A stretch of 5,127 nucleotides of DNA from Clostridiales bacterium (GTDB lineage: Bacteria; Bacillota; Clostridia; Lachnospirales; Lachnospiraceae). The stretch is from the NCBI GenBank assembly GCA_029267975.1, contig JAJUHH010000226.1, positions 1 through 5,127 on the forward strand, written 5' to 3'. A model generated the notes under the pieces. It saw only the letters and a program-made list of their open reading frames with translations, had not been told where the DNA came from and did no database searches. A program made the translations under genes and the position numbers. Positions 1 to 5,127 of this stretch are shown piece after piece (the first letter of the stretch is position 1; each line of letters starts with the position of its first letter).

Positions 1-13
1 ACACTAAGTACAT
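1..13 (-). CDS. Possible 5' end of a minus-strand gene leaving the window (very partial)
   Basis: On the minus strand an ATG at 13..11 is followed by TAC TTA GTG, and the window then ends. Just upstream is a purine-rich AGGAAAGGGG (23..14) that could be a ribosome binding site, and a convincing promoter lies at 68..40, giving a leader of about 20 bases. A GTG at 4..2 is in the same frame and is spaced better from the AAGGGG part, so the true start could be either codon or one outside the window. Only four codons are visible, so nothing can be said of the product. Its direction is the same as that of the regulator upstream of it. Confidence 0.3.
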
Positions 14-39
14 CCCCTTTCCTATATTGGTTTAATTTA

Positions 40-68
40 ACAATAAAACATATGTTCTGATATGTCAA
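40..68 (-). promoter_or_regulatory. SigA-type promoter reading leftward out of the window
   Basis: Read on the minus strand, a perfect -35 hexamer TTGACA (68..63) is followed by a 17-base spacer and a -10 TATTGT (45..40, 4 of 6 consensus bases). The predicted transcription start is near 32, immediately before a purine-rich ribosome binding site and a candidate ATG at 13..11. It lies after the regulator gene's hairpin, so it would drive a separate transcript from the next minus-strand gene. Confidence 0.55.
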
Positions 69-93
69 TATTAAATTACATTTTTATGTCAAT
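61..93. repeat. Pair of 9-bp direct repeats TATGTCAAT, 24 bp apart
   Basis: TATGTCAAT occurs at 61-69 and again, perfectly, at 85-93. On the minus strand the unit reads ATTGACATA, so the inner copy contains the TTGACA -35 hexamer of the leftward promoter and the outer copy lies one repeat unit further upstream. A 24-bp period is a little over two helical turns. Such a pair could be an operator for a dimeric regulator or a duplicated -35 element; chance is also possible in AT-rich DNA. Confidence 0.4.
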
Positions 94-128
94 GAAGTGG
101 AGCAAGCTGACACTCTGCTTTCTATTCA

Positions 129-159
129 AAAGCCGGCATCAGGTATTCCTGCCGGCTTT
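129..159 (-). terminator. Hairpin at the 3' end of the AraC-type gene, candidate terminator
   Basis: AAAGCCGGCA (129-138) and TGCCGGCTTT (150-159) form a perfect 10-bp stem with an 11-base loop. On the minus strand the stem is followed by a run of only four T in total before GAATAGA, so as an intrinsic terminator it is short of U residues. The upstream arm encodes the last residues of the regulator (Lys-Ala-Gly-Arg region) and the TGA stop lies in the loop. Function as a terminator is inferred from position and stem strength. Confidence 0.55.
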
Positions 160-1161
160 GCTGTTATGTTTGTCCCGAAATTCCTTAGGGGAGCAGCCAA
201 AGGCTTCTTTATACTTTTTATAGAAATAGGTCGTATTTTCATATCCGGCAGATAGAGCAATGGTCTCAATCGGAAGTGAGGTATTCAGCAGCTGGCTGTT
301 AATGAACTGGAATCGTTGGTGTTGGATTAACTGCTTAAAGGAATAGCCGGTATTTTTCTTGATAAAAGTGGTCAGGTAGTTGGGGTTCATACTGAAGAAA
401 GCCGCAGTGCTTTTCAGATCGCAGGTCTTATAATTGGTTTCTATGTACTTTAATATGGGTAGTATATTGCTCTGCGTATGATTAAGCTGCGGCTTGATCT
501 GATCTGTTTCATATACATTGACCAGCTCCAGAAAAAGAAGAGCGATATAGTTATTTATGATGTCGACGGAATTAATGGAGGGGTTAATATGCTCACACAA
601 TAACTCAGCAATATAGGTATGGATTCTCCGGTTGTTTTCAGAGTTGAAAAGCAGGAAGTTGTCATGGGATGTGTGCTTTGAAATTGAGTTGATCAGAAAC
701 TTGGAAAGAATGCTGTTTTCCGAAAAACGCGTAAAAAAGGAGTCCGTAAAGTACTGCTTCTCAAGGACGATGGAAATATGGATGTTGTTCTCTCCTAAAT
801 ACCCGATTGCATGAGGGGTGTCCGAATCAAGAATATAGAGCTGTCCTTTTGTGAAGGTATAGGTTTTGTCCTTGATAGTATGTTGACAGGAACCAGAATA
901 CATATAGCCGATTTCCACCCAGGGATGGATATGCATTGGTACCGGAAAGAAACGGCCGGTTTTTACAATTGTTATATTGGGATTAGGGGAATCGACGAAG
1001 GGGAAAATTGCTTTGGCAAATGAAATTACAGATACCCTTTGCCCATTCAGGATAACACTATTATCCTCGTTAAAATTAAACTGCAAAGTGCCATTCCTGT
1101 ATCCCTCCTCTTCCGGATCAATCTGATGCAATAGTCTGTCTAAGGTTGCATATGAAATCAT
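139..1161 (-). CDS. AraC family transcriptional regulator with N-terminal cupin sensor domain
   Basis: This 340-residue protein is probably the local sugar-responsive regulator of the divergent transport operon. Its N-terminal half has an AraC-type cupin core: a metal-site-like HIHPWVE (H77, H79, E83) in the first cupin motif and DTPHAI (D114, H117) in the second. The C-terminal 100 residues form a typical AraC/XylS DNA-binding domain with two helix-turn-helix units: the first about 248-272 (SMNPNYLTTFIKKNTG) and the second about 298-321, ending in the family signature IALSAGYENTTYFYKKYKEA followed by FGCSPKEFR. The start is supported by AGGAGGG at 1175..1169, seven bases before the ATG. A promoter lies at 1234..1206. 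It is transcribed away from the permease operon across an intergenic region rich in repeated boxes, which suggests it controls that operon and perhaps itself. Family assignment is firm; the effector is unknown. Confidence 0.95.
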   Translation of the reverse strand: MISYATLDRLLHQIDPEEEGYRNGTLQFNFNEDNSVILNGQRVSVISFAKAIFPFVDSPNPNITIVKTGRFFPVPMHIHPWVEIGYMYSGSCQHTIKDKTYTFTKGQLYILDSDTPHAIGYLGENNIHISIVLEKQYFTDSFFTRFSENSILSKFLINSISKHTSHDNFLLFNSENNRRIHTYIAELLCEHINPSINSVDIINNYIALLFLELVNVYETDQIKPQLNHTQSNILPILKYIETNYKTCDLKSTAAFFSMNPNYLTTFIKKNTGYSFKQLIQHQRFQFINSQLLNTSLPIETIALSAGYENTTYFYKKYKEAFGCSPKEFRDKHNSKAGRNT

Positions 1162-1205
1162 AGAAATTCCCTCCTGGCTTACTGTATGAATAGACTACAA
1201 ATATG

Positions 1206-1234
1206 ATTATAAATGATTGGCAAATAAATAACAA
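1206..1234 (-). promoter_or_regulatory. Promoter of the AraC-type regulator gene
   Basis: On the minus strand TTGTTA (1234..1229, 4 of 6 consensus) is separated by exactly 17 bases from a perfect TATAAT (1211..1206). The predicted start near 1199 gives a leader of about 38 bases, ending with the AGGAGGG ribosome binding site. The 19-bp box at 1242-1260 begins only 8 bp upstream of this -35, so a protein bound there could also touch this promoter, allowing autoregulation. Confidence 0.6.
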
Positions 1235-1241
1235 TAAAAAA

Positions 1242-1260
1242 CTGAATTTTTGATAGTTAA
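1242..1260 (+). promoter_or_regulatory. Putative operator box, copy 1
   Basis: CTGAATTTTTGATAGTTAA recurs at 1439-1457 with one mismatch. It is 40 bp upstream of an extended -10 reading toward the permeases and 7 bp from the -35 of the regulator gene on the other strand. A weaker related element, TTTTCGTGTAGT, follows at 1270-1281, resembling the second half-site often seen for AraC-family proteins. That it binds the adjacent AraC-type regulator is inference from conservation and position. Confidence 0.6.
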
Positions 1261-1277
1261 CAGCTGTGGTTTTCGTG

Positions 1278-1306
1278 TAGTCATGAAAAAGCTTCGTTGT
1301 TATAAT
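1278..1306 (+). promoter_or_regulatory. Upstream promoter P1 of the permease operon
   Basis: An extended -10, TGTTATAAT, has its TATAAT at 1301-1306. The 17-base-spaced -35 is TAGTCA (1278-1283), matching 4 of 6 consensus bases. The -35 overlaps the TGTAGT element that follows box 1. Predicted start is near 1313, giving a leader of about 230 bases before the first permease, which then runs through box 2 and P2. An activator-assisted promoter is likely but not shown. Confidence 0.5.
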
Positions 1307-1438
1307 TGTATAAAAATGAAAAGTGTTATCTTAAGTGATTAGTAATTATTTTGGATATTACATAAAAAGATTAAAGGATATTTAAGCATTATGGACTGAT
1401 TAGATGATTATAGCAATTAATAACATAATGTAGCAAAT

Positions 1439-1457
1439 CTGAATTTTTGATGGTTAA
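1439..1457 (+). promoter_or_regulatory. Putative operator box, copy 2
   Basis: CTGAATTTTTGATGGTTAA is identical to the box at 1242-1260 in 18 of 19 bases and is 197 bp downstream of it. It precedes the TATAAT of P2 by 39 bp, against 40 bp in copy 1. A related TTTTATGTAGTT follows at 1467-1478, starting 23 bp after the TTTTTGATGGTT inside the box, consistent with two half-sites in direct orientation. It is the likely proximal activator site of the permease operon. Confidence 0.6.
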
Positions 1458-1473
1458 AACTGATACTTTTATG

Positions 1474-1502
1474 TAGTTGTTAAATACCTGAATTGCTATA
1501 AT
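1474..1502 (+). promoter_or_regulatory. Proximal promoter P2 of the permease operon
   Basis: An extended -10, TGCTATAAT, has its TATAAT at 1497-1502. The sequence 17 bases upstream, TAGTTG, is a very poor -35, and this position is occupied by the TGTAGTT element of the box-2 module. A good -10 with a poor -35 overlapped by an operator is the usual form of an activator-dependent promoter. The predicted start near 1509 leaves about 33 bases before the ATG at 1542. Confidence 0.6.
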
Positions 1503-1523
1503 ATAGCTACTCTGATAATGATT

Positions 1524-1531
1524 GGAAAGGA
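1524..1531 (+). promoter_or_regulatory. Ribosome binding site deciding the first permease start
   Basis: GGAAAGGA lies about 10 bases before the ATG at 1542. The alternative in-frame ATG at 1518 has no purine-rich sequence before it and would be only about 9 bases from the predicted P2 transcription start, so 1542 is the better start. Confidence 0.55.
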
Positions 1532-1541
1532 CAAAATTGAG

Positions 1542-2471
1542 ATGGGTAAGACTGTACAGAAATCAAATACTTTATTAAAAAACTTAAAGAAATATAAGAT
1601 CCTGTATCCGATTATTCTGGTTGGAATTGCGTATTACATAATCTTTCAGTATATTCCGATATTCTGGGGATTTTTGATCTCCTTTAAAGATATGAAGATA
1701 GGTAGTACCATTGCCGGAGCAAAATGGGTCGGACTGGAGAACTATATTGAAGTATTTACAGATAAGGAAATATTGAAGCTGGTACGCAATACACTGATGA
1801 TCAGTGTCTCCCGTCTGGTCTTTACATTTTTACCTCCGATCATCCTGACAATTATTATGTTCGATCTAAAAAGCAATCGATTTAGAAGGATCAGCCAGAC
1901 CATTGTTTACCTTCCCCATTTCTTTTCCTGGGTAGTAATCTATGGTATTGTCTTTGCTTTCTTTTCCGGTGACGGCTTCATTAATAATATTCTTTCAATT
2001 TTTAACGGTGGGAAATCCATTGATTTCCTTACCTCCTCCAAAAGCTTCATACCGCTTTTGGTAGGCTCGCAGATATGGAAGGAAGCCGGTTGGGGAACAA
2101 TCCTGTATTTTGCTGCTTTGACTGGTGTTAATCCGGAATTATATGAAGCAGCTAAGATTGATGGTGCTGGCCCTATAAGCAGGATCAAAGCAGTTACTCT
2201 TCCTGCGATGATCCCAGTTATCACTTTCTCTCTGATCATGGCTATGGGCAGCATCCTGAATATTGATTTTGAGCAAATCCTTCTGTACTATAATGCTGCT
2301 GTTTATGACGTTGCCGATGTAATCGATACCTGGGTTTACCGAGTGGGTCTCGGGAAGATGCAATACGGCATCGGATCAGCGGTTAGTATGCTGAAGGCTG
2401 TAGTCAGCATGGTATTGATCATCTTGTCGAATACCTTCTCAAAGAAAGTAACAGGCAGAGGAATGTTCTAA
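1542..2471 (+). CDS. Carbohydrate ABC transporter permease, LplB/YteP type
   Basis: This 309-residue integral membrane protein is one half of the permease of a CUT1-class sugar importer and should pair with the next gene product. About six hydrophobic segments can be seen (roughly residues 20-48, 83-107, 122-141, 170-193, 221-240 and 278-297). The first carries the family-typical YIPIFWGFLISFKD. The cytoplasmic EAA loop that contacts the ATPase is intact at about 202-222: YEAAKIDGAGP followed by the TLP end. The C-terminus KKVTGRGMF resembles the usual basic tail of LplB-type proteins. Length is typical. An upstream in-frame ATG at 1518 would add eight residues but lacks a ribosome binding site. 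The stop is 13 bases before the second permease start, so the two are certainly co-transcribed. Substrate is unknown, probably an oligosaccharide. Confidence 0.93.
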   Translation: MGKTVQKSNTLLKNLKKYKILYPIILVGIAYYIIFQYIPIFWGFLISFKDMKIGSTIAGAKWVGLENYIEVFTDKEILKLVRNTLMISVSRLVFTFLPPIILTIIMFDLKSNRFRRISQTIVYLPHFFSWVVIYGIVFAFFSGDGFINNILSIFNGGKSIDFLTSSKSFIPLLVGSQIWKEAGWGTILYFAALTGVNPELYEAAKIDGAGPISRIKAVTLPAMIPVITFSLIMAMGSILNIDFEQILLYYNAAVYDVADVIDTWVYRVGLGKMQYGIGSAVSMLKAVVSMVLIILSNTFSKKVTGRGMF

Positions 2472-2484
2472 TAGGAGGAAGCCT

Positions 2485-3396
2485 ATGCGCAGTAATATAC
2501 ATACAACACCAAGATCAAACCGGATCAAGATGTCCAAGGAAGAACTTATTTACCAGATCGTCATCAGCACAATTCTGATATTGGTACTTATTTGTTGTGT
2601 TATCCCTTTTCTGTATGTGGTGGGAATGTCATTTACATCGGAAGGGGAAATGATTGACCGGAATTATTTCGTAATCATACCAAGAAAACCAATTGTAGCT
2701 GCTTATAATTATCTGATCAATTATACCGGCTTTCTGGGAGGACTTAAGATATCCCTGATTCGAACCGTACTCGGTGTGATAGCTGCTCTGGCGCTATCGG
2801 TACCACTGGGATATGCCTTAGCTCAGGAGGGCCTACCCTTTAAGAAAGGATTTATGCTCTTCTTCATCGTTACAATGATTATCAGCGGTGGTCTTATTCC
2901 TACCTATATGCTGATGAATAAGCTGCATTTGCTGAATAGCTTCTGGGTTTATATCGTGCCTGGCTTTGCCAATACCTATGCAATCCTGGTAGTGAAGCTC
3001 TTTGTGGAGGGGATCCCGCGAGATCTGTTGGAGTCGGCGGATCTGGACGGAGCCAACGAAATACAGAAGATGATGAAGATCGCACTTCCGCTCTTAAAGC
3101 CTACCATATGTGCGCTTGGACTGTTCGCAGCGGTAACACATTGGAATGACTGGTTTAATACAGCCGTATATATCAGAGAGTCCAAGCTGTATACGGCACA
3201 GTATATCGTACGTAATCTGCTAAATCAAAATACAAGTGCAGACATGATGAGTTCCATCTCTGTCTATGCTAAGATGACCTCCCGTTCTATGAAGATGGCA
3301 AGTGTCGTAGTAGGAGTAATCCCTATTTTATGTGTTTATCCTTTCTTGCAAAAATATTTTGTAAGCGGTATGTATACCGGCTCAGTAAAAGGCTGA
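2485..3396 (+). CDS. Carbohydrate ABC transporter permease, LplC/YtcP type
   Basis: This 303-residue protein is the second permease half. An ideal AGGAGG (2473-2478) stands six bases before its ATG. Hydrophobic segments appear at about 22-45, 85-113, 120-145, 153-175, 200-220 and 271-290. Family signatures are clear: PFLYVVGMSFTS after the first segment, GGLIPTYMLMNKLHL at 135-149, WNDWFNTAVYI at 220-230, and the C-terminal PFLQKYFVSGMYTGSVKG. The EAA loop reads ESADLDGANE (183-192) with LP at 201-202, so the second residue of the EAA triplet is Ser; substitutions there are not rare in this family. It would form a heterodimer with the upstream permease and deliver sugar from the downstream lipoprotein. 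A hairpin spans its stop codon. Confidence 0.94.
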   Translation: MRSNIHTTPRSNRIKMSKEELIYQIVISTILILVLICCVIPFLYVVGMSFTSEGEMIDRNYFVIIPRKPIVAAYNYLINYTGFLGGLKISLIRTVLGVIAALALSVPLGYALAQEGLPFKKGFMLFFIVTMIISGGLIPTYMLMNKLHLLNSFWVYIVPGFANTYAILVVKLFVEGIPRDLLESADLDGANEIQKMMKIALPLLKPTICALGLFAAVTHWNDWFNTAVYIRESKLYTAQYIVRNLLNQNTSADMMSSISVYAKMTSRSMKMASVVVGVIPILCVYPFLQKYFVSGMYTGSVKG

Positions 3397-3402
3397 GCCT
3401 GG
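3377..3402 (+). other. Hairpin spanning the stop codon of the second permease
   Basis: GGCTCAG (3379-3385) and CTGAGCC (3393-3399) form a perfect 7-bp stem with a 7-base loop. Two more G-C pairs (3377-3378 with 3401-3402) are possible past a one-base bulge. The TGA stop at 3394-3396 is inside the downstream arm. No T run follows, so it is not a canonical terminator. It may protect the permease mRNA end or set a processing point between the permeases and the lipoprotein gene. Confidence 0.5.
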
Positions 3403-3426
3403 ACGAAACCTAACTTATGGTAATAG

Positions 3427-3478
3427 CATGAAACGTACATATGAGATAGCCGCGCGGATAGATATGCATCGCTTCATG
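3427..3478 (+). other. Imperfect hairpin in the permease to lipoprotein gap
   Basis: In the 118-base gap before the lipoprotein gene, CATGAA (3427-3432) pairs with TTCATG (3473-3478). One mismatch, two further CG pairs and, past a bulge, CATAT with ATATG extend the stem; the loop holds CCGCGCGG. No T run follows. No good promoter is visible in the gap, so the lipoprotein gene probably depends on read-through, and the structure may stabilise or separate its mRNA. Pairing is visible; the role is inferred. Confidence 0.4.
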
Positions 3479-3514
3479 TAATTACATAAAGAAAAAAAAT
3501 AAGGAGAAAAAGGT

Positions 3515-5127
3515 ATGAAAAAAATTATCAAAAGAATAACAGCCTTATTCATGGTATTGACCTTTACAACCGCTATGATTACAGGCTGCAGCTCTTCGAA
3601 GAATTCAGATTCAGATTCAAATTCCTCAGCAGCTGTATCACCGGCAGCAGATAGTTCAGCAAGCGGTACACAAACCTCAGATAACGCTGCTTCAAATGTG
3701 ATAGCGTTTTCTGATATTCAATGGCCGGACGCAATGCCAAGCAACCCTACTCTGGCAGAAGATGATTATTATACCTATGATGATATGAGCAAACATTATG
3801 AACTGGAGTTCTTGACCTATAACTATGGTACAGAGCCCCCGTCAAATGATGAAGATCCAATTCTGAAATGGTTAGAAAATAAATACAATGTCACAATTAA
3901 GTTCACTACGGTCGCATCTGCAGATATGCAGACTGTACTTTCTACAAGATTCTCCAGCGGAGATGTACCGGATGTTATGACCTTACCCGATAAGAGCTTT
4001 GGATTTACCTTAGGAGAACAAGGATTATTGGTAGATGCATCACAAATGTATCCCTATATGCCCCAGACCTGTAAGTTTGTTACAAAGACTTTATTGAACT
4101 GGAGCACCATGGAGAATGGAGCAATTCCTTTTATTACAAAATATGCAATCCAGGATTCTGATATCTGGGGCTTTGCAATCAGACAGGACTGGCTGGATGC
4201 CCTGGGTATGAAGATGCCGTCAACAATAGAAGAATTAAAAGAATATGCATATGCATGTACCTATAACGATCCGGATGGTAATGGTGTTAATGATACCTAC
4301 TTTATGGTTGGTGCCGGCGGTGGTAACGGCTTTGGTATGCTGGGTGGCTTTGATACCTGGTTTGGTAACCCCACTGATCATGTAGAAAATGGCGTACTGG
4401 TATCCCAGTATCTGAATGGGAACAGAAAGAATGTATTATCCTTCCTGAACGAACTATATGCACAGGGCACTCTAATGCCTGACTGGTTCACAATCGCATG
4501 GGAAGATGCAAAAGCTTATACCTTAAAAGACAAAGTCGGTATGGTATGGTATCCTGCCTCCAATTTATATCAGGAGTATGCAAATGCAAATGGAGATAAT
4601 TATGCGCTTACCGCCAACTGGACATATTTTGATAAATTACCGGATGGTGTAAAGGGGTCTGCCGGCGGCAATAATGGCTTGTGCATCGCTGTACCTGTAA
4701 GCAATGTAAAGGATGATCAGGGCAAGCTTATGAGAATATGCCATATCCTTGATGCAATGTGCTACGGCGGCGAAGCATATTTTGCAACTGTTCAGGGCGG
4801 CAGCAATGAGGTTCATGAAGGATATTCCGCGGATGTCAGAGAATACCTTGAGGATGGTACAAACTTCTGTTATGTTGATAAAACTCATCCCGGCTACACA
4901 GTATATGGTACTGATAACTTAGCGCTTGCTCCTTGGCAGAACTTTGGCTATACTCTGAAATGGCAGAAGCAGTACTGTGCAGATGACGCGGATGCTAACT
5001 TTAAGCTTTATGTTGAGCAGATTAATGATGGACAAACAAAGCTTGCAAGCTATGATCGCTGGCCTAATGATGCATTATTAATCAATATACCTTCAGATAC
5101 AGCTCCAAACCTTAGTGAATTCGTGCT
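3515..5127 (+). CDS. Extracellular solute-binding lipoprotein of the sugar ABC importer, LplA/YtcQ type (3' end outside window)
   Basis: This open frame runs 537 codons without a stop to the window edge, so the C-terminus is missing; the family is usually about 500-570 residues, so most is present. The start has AAGGAG (3501-3506) eight bases upstream. Residues 1-25 form a lipoprotein signal: KKIIKR, a hydrophobic stretch, and the lipobox ITGC with C25 as the lipidated residue. Residues 26-62 are a Ser/Asp/Ala/Asn-rich tether. The binding domain begins about residue 94 with YELEFLTYNYG, then DPILKWLENKYNVTIKF and FSSGDVPDVMTLPD, as in SBP family 1. DPDGNGVND (252-260) matches the calcium-loop pattern D-x-D-x-N-G-x-x-D common in LplA-type proteins. 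Many Trp and Tyr residues suit sugar stacking. It should bind an oligosaccharide and feed the two permeases; the ligand cannot be predicted. Confidence 0.93.
   Translation, partial: MKKIIKRITALFMVLTFTTAMITGCSSSKNSDSDSNSSAAVSPAADSSASGTQTSDNAASNVIAFSDIQWPDAMPSNPTLAEDDYYTYDDMSKHYELEFLTYNYGTEPPSNDEDPILKWLENKYNVTIKFTTVASADMQTVLSTRFSSGDVPDVMTLPDKSFGFTLGEQGLLVDASQMYPYMPQTCKFVTKTLLNWSTMENGAIPFITKYAIQDSDIWGFAIRQDWLDALGMKMPSTIEELKEYAYACTYNDPDGNGVNDTYFMVGAGGGNGFGMLGGFDTWFGNPTDHVENGVLVSQYLNGNRKNVLSFLNELYAQGTLMPDWFTIAWEDAKAYTLKDKVGMVWYPASNLYQEYANANGDNYALTANWTYFDKLPDGVKGSAGGNNGLCIAVPVSNVKDDQGKLMRICHILDAMCYGGEAYFATVQGGSNEVHEGYSADVREYLEDGTNFCYVDKTHPGYTVYGTDNLALAPWQNFGYTLKWQKQYCADDADANFKLYVEQINDGQTKLASYDRWPNDALLINIPSDTAPNLSEFV

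Larger units (their letters stand above)
1407..1502. repeat. Perfect 12-bp inverted repeat containing mirrored -10 elements
   Basis: ATTATAGCAATT (1407-1418) is the exact reverse complement of AATTGCTATAAT (1491-1502), 72 bp apart. The right arm is the extended -10 of promoter P2. The left arm therefore places an identical TGCTATAAT on the minus strand, though no recognisable -35 lies 17 bp before it. It may mark a divergent or antisense promoter, looped binding of a protein, or a weak stem in the P1 transcript. Confidence 0.45.

Noticed and set aside
632..1023. Two plus-strand open frames (632-814 and 811-1023)
   Set aside because: They lie opposite the well-supported AraC-type gene, have no family resemblance that I can see, and are short shadows of its coding sequence.
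1313..1400. Small leader peptide gene in the P1 transcript
   Set aside because: The ATG at 1316 opens only eight codons with no ribosome binding site, so it has no support as a gene.
1940..2363. Minus-strand open frames within the first permease
   Set aside because: They are antisense to the EAA-loop and surrounding permease sequence, and their translations show no recognisable domain.
2900..3185. Overlapping minus-strand open frames within the second permease
   Set aside because: They are antisense to a conserved permease region, low in domain-like character, and overlap each other in different frames.
3379..3399. Intrinsic terminator after the second permease
   Set aside because: The stem is good, but TGGACGAAACC follows it with no T run, and the lipoprotein gene downstream is expected to be in the same operon.
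3427..3443. CcpA-type cre site (ATGAAACGTACATAT)
   Set aside because: It resembles a cre half, but the spacing within TGAAACG is one base short of the consensus, and the site is far from any promoter.
4637..4888. Minus-strand open frame of 83 codons within the lipoprotein gene
   Set aside because: The plus-strand frame is continuous and family-like throughout, so this is a shadow.
1..5127. Mobile element, CRISPR array, tRNA, rRNA or riboswitch
   Set aside because: I found no transposase, regularly spaced repeats, cloverleaf or conserved riboswitch core by reading both strands. The only repeats are the short regulatory ones listed.

Overview
The window looks like part of a carbohydrate-uptake locus from a low-GC, Gram-positive anaerobe, most likely a Lachnospiraceae-type member of the Clostridia. 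This rests on AT-rich intergenic DNA, strong AGGAGG-type ribosome binding sites, a lipobox-bearing binding protein, and the LplA/LplB/LplC (YtcQ/YteP/YtcP) type of ABC importer, which is greatly expanded in that group. Species cannot be named from the sequence alone.

Layout. The left edge (1-128) is non-coding, with a good minus-strand promoter and a possible start of another minus-strand gene running off the window. Positions 139-1161 (minus) encode a 340-residue cupin plus AraC-type regulator, whose 3' end and stop codon lie inside a GC-rich hairpin that may act as its terminator. A 380-base divergent intergenic region (1162-1541) separates it from a plus-strand operon: an LplB-type permease (best start 1542, end 2471), an LplC/YtcP-type permease (2485-3396) and a lipoprotein solute-binding protein (3515 to beyond the right edge, 537 codons visible). 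No ATPase is present. This importer class usually borrows a shared MsmX/MsmK-like ATPase encoded elsewhere.

How it fits together. The lipoprotein would capture an oligosaccharide outside the membrane and pass it to the heterodimeric permease. The regulator probably senses a sugar or derivative through its cupin domain and switches the operon on. The substrate cannot be read from the sequence.

The most interesting part is the intergenic region. It carries two copies, 197 bp apart, of a 64-65 bp module: a 19-bp box (18/19 identical) followed at the same distance by an extended -10 element (TGnTATAAT) with a poor -35. This looks like two activator-dependent promoters in tandem, built on duplicated operator sites for the neighbouring AraC-type regulator. 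The first box also lies just upstream of the regulator's own promoter. A perfect 12-bp inverted repeat turns the second extended -10 into a mirrored copy facing the regulator. I see no mobile element, CRISPR array, RNA gene or clearly new biological system; the novelty, if any, is regulatory.
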